Shown one piece after another: positions 46,735 through 56,009 of a stretch of 64,000 bases of DNA (position 1 is its first letter; each line of letters starts with the position of its first letter). The position numbers and the translations under genes were made by a program. The stretch covers positions 62,001 to 126,000 of the forward strand of contig JASBRU010000002.1 of NCBI GenBank assembly GCA_030149285.1. Reading direction: 5' to 3'. The notes beneath the pieces are model-generated. The model worked only from the letters and a program-made list of their open reading frames with translations. It was not told the DNA's origin and did not search any database. Source of the DNA: Flavobacteriales bacterium. Lineage in GTDB: Bacteria; Bacteroidota; Bacteroidia; Flavobacteriales; JASBRU01.

Positions 46735-48411
46735 TTAGAAAGTAAAGCTGTCTTTAAAGTTACGGAACTCTAAATCGCTTTTTGCTTTTGCAGCTAAGCT
46801 AGCATCGCGTGCAATAGCTTTGTCTAAATGACCGGTTGCAGCAGAAGCGTTTCCGTTACGAGCCTCAATAATAGCCATTAAGTAATGTGCCATTGCAGAG
46901 TCATCGCCAGAAGCTTTGATAGTACTCATTGCAGTACTGTTATCACCGTTTAACATTTGTGCTAAAGCAGTGTTAAAGCTCTTGTGGAATTTCATGTTTG
47001 CAGAAGCAGCTTTGTAATCTCCATTTTGAGTTTCTACTAAACCTCTGTTATAGCTTACTTCTTGTCCGGCACCAGCAGCTTGTGCGTAGTGGTCTGCAGC
47101 AGCTTTTCTGTCGCCACCTAAACGAGCAATAATACCTAAGTTGTTGTGTACTACAGCAGATTTTTCTGCAGCAGCAGCTAACTTAAATTGAGCAGCAGCT
47201 TCTTTTGTTTTTCCTTGTTGGTACAATACGTATCCCACGTTGTTTGTAGTTCTCCAATCGTTAGGGAATAAACGAGCAGCAGCTTTGTAAATAGTTAATT
47301 TTTGTCCCATATCCTCAATAAGTGTAGCAGCAAATAATAACTCTTCTACATTTAATGTATCTGGGTTAGACATTGCAAGCTCCATTAATTGAGCATCTGT
47401 TTTACCTTGTACTTGGTAAGTTAATACTACTTGAGTACGACGTAATTGTGGGAAAATTTCTGAATTGATTTTTTCAAACACATCAGATAAATCTTGAATT
47501 TGTTGCTCACGTACAGCTGGGTCTTTGTAACGCTCAAGAATACGGATGATTTTGTCTCCTTGGTCTATGTTTGCAGTAGCCATTGCAGCTTTAAAACCAT
47601 CCCAGTCTTCACCTTTAGGAGTATTGATGTAAAAGTCATCAGCAGTTTTTACTCTAGCACCGCTAATAGAACGTTTTGCATAACGCTCACCAGCTTCTGC
47701 ACGATCCTTTGCTAAATCTGAGTTTAAGTCTAACTCACCTTCAGGAGAAGCGTAAGCAATGTTTTCTAATGATAAGAAAGTAACATTGGTGTCTTTTGCA
47801 GCTTTTTTTACAAAAGCAGTAAATGCTTTCCAATCTTCATCGCTTAACTCAGAACCTTTTACGTTAGAAGAGTTATAATCAAAGTTGATTACTGCTCTTT
47901 GCTCGTGCTTAGTTACTCTTTCAAAGTTATCTTCACCTAAGATAACCATGTCATCATTTTGCATTAAGTAAGGAGTAGTAATAACACCTTGTGCAACTTC
48001 AAAGTCAAACTCTTGTTCTTTACTACCTTTTGTGCCTTTAGCTCTTACTCTAAGTGTAGAGTTTTCCATTTCTGGAGTGTAAGGAACTTTGCTGGTGTAA
48101 GTAACTGTTTTACCTGTTTTAGGAATTACAGTGTTGTTACCTGTAAATTTCTCTCCTTGGTAAGTAGCATCATCAAATTTAGTTTCGCCACCTTCGTATA
48201 CCAATGCCGGAGTAGCAGTTACTACTGCTTTAGATGGCATTGCTTTTTCTGGGAATGTTGCAGTAATGGTAATTTCTACTTCGTCACCATGTACTTCAAG
48301 CGGATTAGGCTCTACTTTAAAATCTTCTTCGGTTAGCTTTATAGAGCTACATGCTGCCATAAAACCGGTTAAACCTACAAATGCTAATGCTTTTAAGCTA
48401 GTAGTTTTCAT
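46735..48411 (-). CDS. TPR-repeat lipoprotein with OmpA-like middle region
   Basis: A 558-residue lipoprotein with lipobox 'FMAAC' (lipid Cys21). An N-terminal Ig-like beta domain of about 110 residues opens 'VEPNPLEVHGDEVEITITATFP'. The middle region ('AVINFDYNSSNVKGSELSDED'...'SDLAKDRAEAGERYAKR') resembles the OmpA C-terminal pattern in a diverged form. The C-terminal third has TPR helices ('DWRTTNNVGYVLYQQGKTKEAAAQFKLAA', 'AVVHNNLGIIARLGGDRKAAADHYAQA'). It is Ala-rich, with a codon bias unlike its neighbours that suggests high expression. A likely peptidoglycan- or complex-associated outer-membrane lipoprotein. The exact role is unknown. Confidence 0.85.
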   Translation of the reverse strand: MKTTSLKALAFVGLTGFMAACSSIKLTEEDFKVEPNPLEVHGDEVEITITATFPEKAMPSKAVVTATPALVYEGGETKFDDATYQGEKFTGNNTVIPKTGKTVTYTSKVPYTPEMENSTLRVRAKGTKGSKEQEFDFEVAQGVITTPYLMQNDDMVILGEDNFERVTKHEQRAVINFDYNSSNVKGSELSDEDWKAFTAFVKKAAKDTNVTFLSLENIAYASPEGELDLNSDLAKDRAEAGERYAKRSISGARVKTADDFYINTPKGEDWDGFKAAMATANIDQGDKIIRILERYKDPAVREQQIQDLSDVFEKINSEIFPQLRRTQVVLTYQVQGKTDAQLMELAMSNPDTLNVEELLFAATLIEDMGQKLTIYKAAARLFPNDWRTTNNVGYVLYQQGKTKEAAAQFKLAAAAEKSAVVHNNLGIIARLGGDRKAAADHYAQAAGAGQEVSYNRGLVETQNGDYKAASANMKFHKSFNTALAQMLNGDNSTAMSTIKASGDDSAMAHYLMAIIEARNGNASAATGHLDKAIARDASLAAKAKSDLEFRNFKDSFTF

Positions 48412-48532
48412 TATTAGGAAATTTTATAATTAACGCGTTATAATTAGCTGCAAATCTAATGAATGTTTTTGTACGCAAAAAACATTAATTAATATTGATT
48501 GTTTTCTTTTGTATTCTATAAAGTACAATCCG

Positions 48533-48540
48533 TACTTTTG
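48533..48540 (+). promoter_or_regulatory. Bacteroidota promoter before the DUF5686 gene
   Basis: TACTTTTG (TAnnTTTG) with TTTTG ending at 48511, a 21-base spacing that suits the -33/-7 pair. It is 12 bases before the ATG at 48552, so an upstream GTG at 48540 cannot be the start. Confidence 0.6.
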
Positions 48541-48551
48541 TGCATAACAGA

Positions 48552-51071
48552 ATGGAAAAAAACAAACATTTACATATAAAACTAAGGTTCCCATTTTTTA
48601 TTTTGTCCTTACTGGTGTCTCTTGCTGTGTCTGCACAACTAACAAGAGTTAAAGGAAAAGTAACAGATGCTGAAACAGGTGAAGACGTGCCTTTTGCCAA
48701 TGTAATTTTTAAGGGTACGCAAATAGGTACTATTTCTGGTGCCGATGGTAGTTTTCAAATACAAACATCAGATAATGTAACTCATATAGAGGTTTCTTTT
48801 ATTGGGTATGAAACTAAGCAAATGCCTGTAGAAATGGGGGAGAGCCAAACAGTAGATGTTGTGCTAAGCCCAGAGGCTTCTACCTTGGGAGATGTTGTTT
48901 TGGTTGGCGATAAAGAAGCCGAAAACCCTGCGCATGCTATGATGCGTAAAATATGGGCTAATAAAGACCGCAATAACTTAGAAAACATATATGCTTACGA
49001 GTACGAAAAGTATGAGAAGATAGAGTTTGACTTGAATAATATTGACAAGAAGTTTACCGAGCGTAAACTTTTCAAACCCTTCGATTTTATATTTGATAAC
49101 CTAGATACTTCTGATATTAATGGTAAAGCCTTTTTACCAATCTTCTTGGTAGAGTCTGTATACGACTACTATTCACGCCAAGACCCGGATGCCGAAAAGG
49201 AAATATTGAAAGGGAGTAAAGCCGCTGGTTTTAATGATAACCAAAGTGTAGATGAGTTTTTAAAATCACTTTATCAGAAAGTAAATATTTATGACAATTA
49301 CATTGAGCTTTTTGATAAGGGCTTTGTAAGTCCACTGTCTACAAGAGGATTGCTAAGCTATGAGTACTTTTTAATGGACAGTGCTTTTATAGATGGCTAC
49401 TGGTGCTATAATATGCAGTTTATACCTAAGCGCAGAAAAGAGCTGAACTTTAAAGGAGACTTTTGGGTAAACGATAGTACATGGGCAATAAAAAGTATAA
49501 AAATGCAAGCTGTTGGCGATGCCAACATCAACTTTGTAAACGATATTGCTATACAACAAGAGTTTCTAAAGATTGATACACTTTGGGTAATTAAAAGAGA
49601 CTTTATAGTGGTTGATTTTTCTGTGGCAGATACAAAATCCTCTAAAGGGGTTTACGGTAAAAAAACAACCAGCTACAGAAATATAAAAGTAAATAACCCC
49701 TACCCAGAGAGTTTTTATGAAAGAGAGGAAGACTTTTTTACGGATAGAAGCCCAGAGTTTAATAGGGATACAGCTTTTTGGAAGCAAAGCAGGCATGAAG
49801 AGCTAACCTCTAGCGAACAGCAGGTATATACGATGGTAGATACGCTTAAAAAAGTACCTGCTTTTAGAACCTATTTAGATGTTGTAGCGCTTATCTTATC
49901 AGGTTACTGGGAAATGGATGGCTATGATATAGGTCCAATTTTATCTTCAGTTTCTTTTAATAATGTAGAGGGCTTACGCCTACGTTTTGGTGGCAGAACT
50001 TATGGAGGTTATAATGATAGATTTAGGTTGAATACTTATATAGCCTATGGTTTAAAAGACGAACGTTTTAAATACAGTTTAGGCGCAAAATACCTGCTCA
50101 GCTATAAACCCAGGATATCTATTGGTGGCCGATATAAGTATGATGTACAGCAATTGGCTCAGCTAAGAACAGCAGGTTTGGCACTGAGTACCGGTAACTT
50201 TTTATCATCGGCTTTAGCCAGAAATCCTATTACTCAATTGAGTTATGTAGGCGAGGCATCAGCCTATGTAGATTATGAGCCTTTTAAAAACTTTATACTA
50301 GACCTAACTGTAAAAAACAGAACCATTAGTCCTGCGGGCACTTTTAGCTTTGATTATTATAGCGATCCGGAAGGTATTAATGATTTAAGTACTGTGCCCA
50401 GAGAAAACCTGATAACATCTGAGGTTTCTGTAGGTTTAAATTATTCGCCCGGTAAGAGGTACTTAGGGTATGGTGTAGAGAGAAATCCTATTTCTGCAAT
50501 GTACCCGGATTTAGATGTGAATTTCTCAGTAGGGTTAGACGATGTGTTTGGTAGTAATGTAGACTTTCAGAAAGTATATGTTAGGTTCCGTCACCCACTT
50601 TTGGTAAACCCATTGGGTAAGTTTATTTATGTGATAGAGGCGGGTAAAACTTTTGGTACTGTGCCCTTGCCTTTACTAGATATACAGGCAGGTAACGAAA
50701 CGTACTCTTATAGCCAGAATGCATATAACATGATGAACTTTTTTGAGTTTGTAAGCGATCAGTTTATAGGCGTACAAGCAGAGCATCATTTTTATGGCTT
50801 ATTCTTTAATAAAGTTCCGTTACTTAAAAAACTAAACCTTAGAGAGGTAATATCAGGTAAGTTTGTAATTGGCTCTTTGAGCGATGCCAACAAAGCTTTA
50901 ACTGTAGATAGAGACCTTAGAGCACCTACCAGAGGTTACTACGAAGTAGGTGGTGGTATAGAAAATATCTTTAAATTTATTAGAGTTGAAGGTGTTTGGA
51001 GATTGTCTTATTTAGATAACCCCGATATAGAAAAATTTGGGGTAAGGGTTGTGTTCGAAATCCGTTTTTAA
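48552..51071 (+). CDS. DUF5686 outer-membrane protein with carboxypeptidase-regulatory-like domain
   Basis: 839 residues from the ATG of MEKNKHLHI. An earlier GTG is ruled out by the promoter element. There is a signal peptide (ends VSAQ). An N-terminal CarboxypepD_reg-like domain ('LTRVKGKVTDAETGEDVPFANVIFKGTQIGTISGADGSF') is followed by the DUF5686 region ('HAMMRKIWANKDRNNLENIYAYEYEKYEK'), and the second half is a long run of beta-strands ending 'FGVRVVFEIRF', an outer-membrane barrel with terminal Phe. Its function is unknown, and the group is common in Bacteroidota. No plug domain of TonB receptors is seen. Confidence 0.9.
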   Translation: MEKNKHLHIKLRFPFFILSLLVSLAVSAQLTRVKGKVTDAETGEDVPFANVIFKGTQIGTISGADGSFQIQTSDNVTHIEVSFIGYETKQMPVEMGESQTVDVVLSPEASTLGDVVLVGDKEAENPAHAMMRKIWANKDRNNLENIYAYEYEKYEKIEFDLNNIDKKFTERKLFKPFDFIFDNLDTSDINGKAFLPIFLVESVYDYYSRQDPDAEKEILKGSKAAGFNDNQSVDEFLKSLYQKVNIYDNYIELFDKGFVSPLSTRGLLSYEYFLMDSAFIDGYWCYNMQFIPKRRKELNFKGDFWVNDSTWAIKSIKMQAVGDANINFVNDIAIQQEFLKIDTLWVIKRDFIVVDFSVADTKSSKGVYGKKTTSYRNIKVNNPYPESFYEREEDFFTDRSPEFNRDTAFWKQSRHEELTSSEQQVYTMVDTLKKVPAFRTYLDVVALILSGYWEMDGYDIGPILSSVSFNNVEGLRLRFGGRTYGGYNDRFRLNTYIAYGLKDERFKYSLGAKYLLSYKPRISIGGRYKYDVQQLAQLRTAGLALSTGNFLSSALARNPITQLSYVGEASAYVDYEPFKNFILDLTVKNRTISPAGTFSFDYYSDPEGINDLSTVPRENLITSEVSVGLNYSPGKRYLGYGVERNPISAMYPDLDVNFSVGLDDVFGSNVDFQKVYVRFRHPLLVNPLGKFIYVIEAGKTFGTVPLPLLDIQAGNETYSYSQNAYNMMNFFEFVSDQFIGVQAEHHFYGLFFNKVPLLKKLNLREVISGKFVIGSLSDANKALTVDRDLRAPTRGYYEVGGGIENIFKFIRVEGVWRLSYLDNPDIEKFGVRVVFEIRF

Positions 51072-51116
51072 CAATTTTTTAAAATTATTCGTAGCTTGGT
51101 GCAACACTGAGTATTA

Positions 51117-51725
51117 ATGAGGCGTCATTTATATGTGTACGTCGATGTAAACCATAAGCTATTGTTGAGCACCACAGTGCAACATAAACACATTCACAGC
51201 GGTCTTATAGAACGCAGTAGAGCGGGCGATTCTAAAGCTCAAATGGAGCTTTACAAGGCCTACTATAGAGCTATGTACAATACATGCTACAGGTTTATGA
51301 AAGACTCTATGGAAGCTGAAGATATGATGCAAGAGTCTTTTTTAGCTGCATTTACAAAGTTAGATACGTACAAAGGAGAAGTGAGTTTTGGAGCTTGGTT
51401 AAAGCGCATTGTTATCAATAAATGTATTGATGCATTGAAGAAAAGAAAAGTAGACCTGGTTTACACAGATGCTTACGAAAACAATGCAGGGCCTACCGAA
51501 ACAACAGAAGAAGCAGATTATGAATACAATGTTGCTGAAGTAAAAAAAGCAATAGAGAGTTTGCCTGATGGATACAGATTGATTGTATCTCTGTATTTAT
51601 TAGAAGGCTATGACCACGAAGAGATTGCAGAAATTTTAAATATCTCTAGCTCTACATCTAGGTCGCAGTTTTTAAGAGCAAAAAAGAAATTAAAAGAAAT
51701 ACTTAAGAGTAAATATGATGTCTGA
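51117..51725 (+). CDS. ECF-type RNA polymerase sigma factor
   Basis: A 202-residue sigma-70 family factor. Sigma2 includes 'YYRAMYNTCYRFMKDSMEAEDMMQESFLAAFTKLDTY' and sigma4 includes 'LPDGYRLIVSLYLLEGYDHEEIAEILNISSSTSRSQFLRAKKKL'. The first ~30 residues ('MRRHLYVYVDVNHKLLL') are unlike sigma sequence, so the true start may be a few codons later (for instance near the GTG before 'QHKHIHSGLI'). Its last 11 bases overlap the next gene. It heads a sigma / membrane regulator / DUF4097 operon, a layout typical of envelope-stress systems. Confidence 0.9.
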   Translation: MRRHLYVYVDVNHKLLLSTTVQHKHIHSGLIERSRAGDSKAQMELYKAYYRAMYNTCYRFMKDSMEAEDMMQESFLAAFTKLDTYKGEVSFGAWLKRIVINKCIDALKKRKVDLVYTDAYENNAGPTETTEEADYEYNVAEVKKAIESLPDGYRLIVSLYLLEGYDHEEIAEILNISSSTSRSQFLRAKKKLKEILKSKYDV

Positions 51726-52281
51726 TAAATTTGAAGATTTTATAAGAGACAACTCTGATGAGTTTAATGACCAGCAACCCTTTGAAGGTCATGAGGCTCG
51801 TTTTTTAAAGAAGTTAGAGAAGCGCAAGCAATCTACCCGTTCTAAGGTGTATATGCTGATGCGTGTAGCTGCCGTTTTTGTAATGGCTTTTGGCTTGGGT
51901 TACTTGTATAACTCTACCAATGTACAAACCAATGAAATGCCTGCTGTAGCAACAGAAAACTATTCTTTAGAAGAGATTGCGCCTGAGGTAGCAGAGGCAG
52001 AAACATATTACCAACAAGTACTTACCGTAAAACAAGAGATTGTAGAAGATTACAATATGGCTGATAAGGCTGTAATAGAAAGTTACTTATCAGAACTAGA
52101 CCTATTAGAGGGAGCTTATGACGAGATGAGAAAAGAATTAGTGAATAATTATAGAGATGAACGTATTATCAACTCTATGATTATTAATTATCGCACTCGT
52201 GTAGAAATACTTGAGGCATTGATTAATCAACTAGAAGACATTAAAAATGGAGAAAATGAACAATTTGAACAGCAAGCTTAA
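51715..52281 (+). CDS. Single-span membrane protein, likely anti-sigma factor
   Basis: A 188-residue protein. A charged N-terminus (about 1-43, 'KFEDFIRDNSDEFNDQQPFEGHEARFLKKLEK') precedes one transmembrane helix (about 47-65), and a long helical, Glu-rich periplasmic part follows. 'GHEARFLKKLEKR' just before the helix is typical of Bacteroidota proteins encoded after ECF sigma genes. No zinc-binding HxxxCxxC motif is present. It could start at the second Met (51718). Inference: it holds the sigma factor at the membrane. It overlaps both neighbours (sigma by 11, DUF4097 by 35 bases). Confidence 0.78.
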   Translation: MMSDKFEDFIRDNSDEFNDQQPFEGHEARFLKKLEKRKQSTRSKVYMLMRVAAVFVMAFGLGYLYNSTNVQTNEMPAVATENYSLEEIAPEVAEAETYYQQVLTVKQEIVEDYNMADKAVIESYLSELDLLEGAYDEMRKELVNNYRDERIINSMIINYRTRVEILEALINQLEDIKNGENEQFEQQA

Positions 52282-53227
52282 AAGGGGAGTAGCATTACTA
52301 GCCCTTTTGTTTATTGGTTTCCAATCTTATGCTTTGCATGAGTTTGATTTAATAACCGAGACTACAAAAATATCTAAGGAGTATACGGTATCTGCCGACT
52401 CTAAACTTCAGATTGATAATCAGTTTGGTGACATTGATATTTACACATGGAGCGAAAACAAGATTGTAATAGAGGTATACGTATCTGTTGATGCTACATC
52501 TGATGAATATGCAAGAAAAGCAATTGAAAAGATTGATATAGATTTTGACCAGAACGGTAAAATTGTAACTGCAAAAACCATTAATAACCTTGCTAAAACA
52601 GGTAAAAAGATAAAAGAGTTTCATATCAATTATAAGGTGCGCATGCCTGCTTCTAATGATTTAGATGTTAAAAATAATTTTGGCGATTTATCTTTAGATA
52701 AACTATTTGGTATAGCTAGCATTAAGGTAGAGCACGGTAGTGTAAATATTGGTAAACTAACAAACCCACGTTGTGCTATAGATGTTACATTTGGTAGACT
52801 TGCCGCTAACGAATTAACAACTGCTGAGATTACAATACGCCATTCTGACTTAAACCTGAACTTTGTAAATAACCTGATGCTTGACTCTCGTTTTTCTATT
52901 GCAAATGTGAAAAAAGTAAACGCTGGTATTTTTATTAAAGATTCTCATGGTACTGTTACTATTTCTGAAATGGATCAGAGATTTGAGCGTATAAATGTTA
53001 AGGGAGATTTTTCTAACATCAACTTGAATTTTCACCCATCATCAACGTATATGTTAGATGTAGATCAAACACTATCTACCATTAACTATCCACGTAACGC
53101 AAGCACTGTACAAAAGAGTGCAAGTTATAATAGTGCTATACAGTCTGCCAAAGTTGGAAAAGGGAACCCAACTGGCACGGTTGTTGTTAAGTCTAATCAT
53201 AGTACTATTAGTTTTTGGACTAAATAA
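52247..53227 (+). CDS. DUF4097-type secreted beta-helix protein
   Basis: A 326-residue protein with a signal peptide (ends SYA) and repeated short strands such as 'SADSKLQIDNQFGDIDIYTW', 'LDVKNNFGDLSLDKLFG' and 'IKVEHGSVNIGKL', the pattern of DUF4097/putative adhesin beta-helices. It is the last gene of the ECF operon. The start overlaps the putative anti-sigma gene by 35 bases; the second Met (52256) is also possible. The role of such proteins downstream of ECF/anti-sigma pairs is not established. A bidirectional terminator follows. Confidence 0.85.
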   Translation: MEKMNNLNSKLKRGVALLALLFIGFQSYALHEFDLITETTKISKEYTVSADSKLQIDNQFGDIDIYTWSENKIVIEVYVSVDATSDEYARKAIEKIDIDFDQNGKIVTAKTINNLAKTGKKIKEFHINYKVRMPASNDLDVKNNFGDLSLDKLFGIASIKVEHGSVNIGKLTNPRCAIDVTFGRLAANELTTAEITIRHSDLNLNFVNNLMLDSRFSIANVKKVNAGIFIKDSHGTVTISEMDQRFERINVKGDFSNINLNFHPSSTYMLDVDQTLSTINYPRNASTVQKSASYNSAIQSAKVGKGNPTGTVVVKSNHSTISFWTK

Positions 53228-53313
53228 TACGAATGCTGTAGTGAGGAGATGTTAACCTTTTTTTCGTAGCAACTGTTTAACTCACTTTTTTCAACCGAAA
53301 TCACACTACAGAT

Positions 53314-53345
53314 AAAAAAAGCCGCCCATTGGGCGGCTTTTACTT
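53314..53345. terminator. Bidirectional intrinsic terminator
   Basis: AAAGCCGCCC/GGGCGGCTTT perfect stem with a 3-base loop, A-run left and T-run right, between the convergent DUF4097 and 53364-53987 genes. Confidence 0.92.
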
Positions 53346-53363
53346 TTTGTATAAGTTATGCTA

Positions 53364-53987
53364 TTATCTTTTTCTTCCTTTTTTTCTCTTATTGGTTTTT
53401 TCTACAGGGTCGTTTTTCCACTTTATAGGGCCCTCACAGTCTGCATCAATTACCTGAGTCTTATAAGTTACAAACTCATCATAAAAAGCTTTTTTAAAGT
53501 CATACCAGCCATCGGTCTCACTACTACACTTCATACTTAAAACAATTATGTAGTCTTCATTTATAGCAGCATACATAGGTAAAGCACCATCAAACTTCCT
53601 GTAGTCTCTTCCTTCTCTAATTTTTTCGCAACCAATATAACATTCTTTCCATGCTTCAAAAGCAATGGTTTTTTGTTTCTCTCCCTCATATTTATATACA
53701 GACATGTAAATACGTTGGTAGATATCTCTGTCTACAAACTCACTATATACTTTTTCATTGCTTTTAAATAGGTAGTCTTCATGCCATTCAAACTCAGTTT
53801 TATCAATACTACCTATATCCGGCACATCTATATTTAATGTCTTTAGCTCATAATTGGCAGACTGGCTGGCAATAAACTTTTCTACTTTTGCTTTTAAGTC
53901 CTCTTCTTCTTGAGTAGTTGGTTTAAAAGCCGTAGAAATACCCATTGCTGCCAATAGTAATATTCCAAAGCCCAATTTAGTTTTCAT
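53364..53987 (-). CDS. Secreted protein of unknown function
   Basis: A 207-residue protein with a signal peptide (1 to about 21). No lipobox is present. Four Cys in the second half ('ECYIGCEKI', 'MKCSSETDG', 'DADCEGP') suggest disulfides. A Lys/Arg-rich tail (KTNKRKKGRKR) ends it. 'DGALPMYAAINEDYIIVLSMKCSSE' looks like the end of a small beta-sandwich. I do not recognise the family. It is a single gene with its own terminator and no clear partner. Confidence 0.7.
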   Translation of the reverse strand: MKTKLGFGILLLAAMGISTAFKPTTQEEEDLKAKVEKFIASQSANYELKTLNIDVPDIGSIDKTEFEWHEDYLFKSNEKVYSEFVDRDIYQRIYMSVYKYEGEKQKTIAFEAWKECYIGCEKIREGRDYRKFDGALPMYAAINEDYIIVLSMKCSSETDGWYDFKKAFYDEFVTYKTQVIDADCEGPIKWKNDPVEKTNKRKKGRKR

Positions 53988-54042
53988 ATTCTTTTTTTAA
54001 GATTGATAAATCAATTTTGATGCCTAAAATAATGAATATACA

Positions 54043-55020
54043 TTATTGTATGAAATTTGAAATATCTTCTATTACATATAGCGGTATGTTTAATGCATTT
54101 TGATATTCCTGCGGAGTGCTAGCACCCTCTCCTTCTGTAAATAAATGGTTGAGTTTTGGATACGATTTAAACTCTGCATTGGTGTCTTCGCTTAATGCAT
54201 CTTGCCATAGTTTGTAATCTTCCATGGTTACTTGGTAGTCTCTTTCTCCTTGTAAAATAAGTATAGGTATAGTTAGTTCTTGGGCAATATTTACTTGGTT
54301 GTAACTACTCAAATCCTTCCAGTACTCTGGTGGCAAGCCAAGTGGTAATTCATTTGCTGGAGTTTCGTTTGTATAATCTCCACTTTTAAGCAATGCTAAT
54401 TGCTTTTTATAAGCTTCAATTTGTGCATCAGTAGCTTGTAAATAGATGTACTGCTCCAGTACAATATCTTCTAGTTTTCTGGCAGGGCCTGCCATTAGTA
54501 TAATTCCGGCTAAGTCTGGGTTTTCTTTTCCTATTCTGGGAGCCATCATAGCACCCAAGCTATGCCCTATTACATATATTTTATTAGGGTTTAAAGCTTT
54601 TTGTTTTTTAGCAGCTTCAATGGCAAAGTGTACATCTTCGGTAACTTCTTCTTTGGTGGTTAAGGTAGCTTTGCTCAGTACCATTTTTAAACCATAAGTT
54701 TTGGTTCGTTTATCATACCGTATGGTAGCTATTCCTTTGCTTGCTAAACCAACTGCCAAATCTCTTAATGGTCTTTGATTTATGGCAGTTCCATCTTTAT
54801 CATTAGGGCCTGAACCGTGCACTAAAATGGCTACCGGAAAATTGGTTCCCGTAGTAGGAGTCATCAATGTAGCTGTAATTGCATAGTCGCCTTCAGATAT
54901 TTGTATTTCTTCCTCATAATATTGTTGAGGCTTATCGTAATCTGCTCTACTAAAGTTTTGTGCTTTTAAAGCCCAACTGAGTATTACAAGTGTTAGTATT
55001 AGTATAGTTCTTAGTTTCAT
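54043..55020 (-). CDS. Secreted alpha/beta hydrolase
   Basis: A 325-residue alpha/beta-hydrolase-fold protein with a signal peptide (1-20). Nucleophile motif G-H-S-L-G is in 'VIGHSLGAMMAP', the oxyanion-hole loop is 'ILVHGSGPNDKDGTA', the catalytic Asp is in 'LQGERDYQV' and the His in 'PKLNHLFTEGEG'. It is probably an esterase or peptidase of the dienelactone-hydrolase-like group, periplasmic. The start overlaps the sdpI stop (ATGA), so it is the third gene of the sdpR operon. Confidence 0.88.
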   Translation of the reverse strand: MKLRTILILTLVILSWALKAQNFSRADYDKPQQYYEEEIQISEGDYAITATLMTPTTGTNFPVAILVHGSGPNDKDGTAINQRPLRDLAVGLASKGIATIRYDKRTKTYGLKMVLSKATLTTKEEVTEDVHFAIEAAKKQKALNPNKIYVIGHSLGAMMAPRIGKENPDLAGIILMAGPARKLEDIVLEQYIYLQATDAQIEAYKKQLALLKSGDYTNETPANELPLGLPPEYWKDLSSYNQVNIAQELTIPILILQGERDYQVTMEDYKLWQDALSEDTNAEFKSYPKLNHLFTEGEGASTPQEYQNALNIPLYVIEDISNFIQ

Positions 55021-55655
55021 GATTCTTGTTTTTTAATTTTTTTATACTCAATAAAGGAATAGATAATAGGTACTGTTGCTATAATGATGACGTAGGGCGC
55101 CATTATCCAGCTAACAAAAACAAACAATTGAATAATGAGCACAATTGCAGATAATGTAACCCATAACTTTGCAGTAACATTATGTGTTTTTTTCCACACC
55201 GTTTCGTTTTCTAAGGTCCAGGGTGTTCTTACCCCAACAAAGTAATTTGGCTTAACAGCTTTTAAATAGTTACCCAATACCATAAATAAACCGGCTATGC
55301 CTATTTGCATCCACTGCGAGGTGTTTATTTTATAGTCTAGTGCCTCTGCGCTAATAATAAAGCATATAAAAAGGAAGAATAAATGTATAATGAGCCTTAT
55401 AGAGCCGTATTTTTTTTCAAATAGTGCATAGTTCAGTTTTCTTGGGTCTATTAGTGGTATTATTAGCAGTATAAGGTATATGCCAATATTCATTAAAGGC
55501 CCCATTAAAACGCCTACTTCTTTTTTTGCCCAACCATCTGCTTCACCATTTATATTGAAGTGTATAGCTACTTGTTCAGGAAATTCATCCCATTTTAAGT
55601 AGATAAAAACAAAGGGGATAAGAAGTATGATCCAGTATTTAATTTCTTTTTTCAT
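55017..55655 (-). CDS. SdpI-family membrane protein
   Basis: A 212-residue membrane protein with about six spans. 'FPEQVAIHFNINGEADGWAKKEVGVLMGP' is the DUF1648 opening and 'AVKPNYFVGVRTPWTLENETVWKKTHNVTAKLW' is the SdpI signature. In Bacillus, SdpI gives immunity to the SdpC toxin and signals through SdpR. Here it follows an sdpR-type gene by three bases. No sdpC-like toxin gene is adjacent. The role may be membrane homeostasis or defence against others' peptides. Confidence 0.9.
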   Translation of the reverse strand: MKKEIKYWIILLIPFVFIYLKWDEFPEQVAIHFNINGEADGWAKKEVGVLMGPLMNIGIYLILLIIPLIDPRKLNYALFEKKYGSIRLIIHLFFLFICFIISAEALDYKINTSQWMQIGIAGLFMVLGNYLKAVKPNYFVGVRTPWTLENETVWKKTHNVTAKLWVTLSAIVLIIQLFVFVSWIMAPYVIIIATVPIIYSFIEYKKIKKQES

Positions 55656-55658
55656 TGC

Positions 55659-55922
55659 TTACTTTTTAGGATTGTTAAACTGTAAAAACCAACCAACTAT
55701 ATCATCAAAAACTGTGGTGTTGATGCTATAAATAATAAATTGTCCTTTCTTTTCACTACTCACCAAATCTGCTTGTTTCAATATGTCAAGGTGATGTGAG
55801 ATACTTGGTTTACTGATGTTAAAATGGTCGGCTATTTCTCCGGCCGAAAGCTTTTTTTCTTTCAGTAACTCTAATATTTCTCTTCTTGTAGCGTCGTTCA
55901 GTGCTTTAAATAAAGCGTTCAT
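55659..55922 (-). CDS. SdpR-family ArsR-type autorepressor
   Basis: Winged-helix DNA-binding protein, 87 residues from the ATG of MNALFKALND. The longer frame (start at 55943) begins inside the operator palindrome and adds an unrelated MSKYINN. Motifs are 'LNDATRREILELLKEKKLSAGEIADHFNISKPSISHHLDIL', a complete HTH, and the wing 'SEKKGQFIIYSIN'. There are no Cys metal ligands, so metals are not sensed. SdpR-type factors repress their own operon. The palindrome just upstream of this start fits such autoregulation. Confidence 0.88.
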   Translation of the reverse strand: MNALFKALNDATRREILELLKEKKLSAGEIADHFNISKPSISHHLDILKQADLVSSEKKGQFIIYSINTTVFDDIVGWFLQFNNPKK

Positions 55923-55932
55923 GTTATTTATA

Positions 55933-55954
55933 TATTTAGACAAATATCTAAATA
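55933..55954. promoter_or_regulatory. Palindromic operator of the sdpR operon
   Basis: Perfect inverted repeat TATTTAGA-CAAATA-TCTAAATA, 10 bases upstream of the sdpR ATG. A partial half-site TTAGATAAA lies at about 55978-55986. It is the natural candidate for SdpR binding and also sits in the spacer to the divergent DUF1697 gene. Confidence 0.7.
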
Positions 55955-56009
55955 CTATTTCAAATTGTCAAAATTTTTTAGATAAAATACCAATCACTAC
56001 ATTTATCAA

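Noticed and set aside
54043-55943. Complete Sdp toxin-immunity system
   Set aside because: sdpR and sdpI types are present, but no SdpC-like toxin or SdpAB maturation genes are seen.
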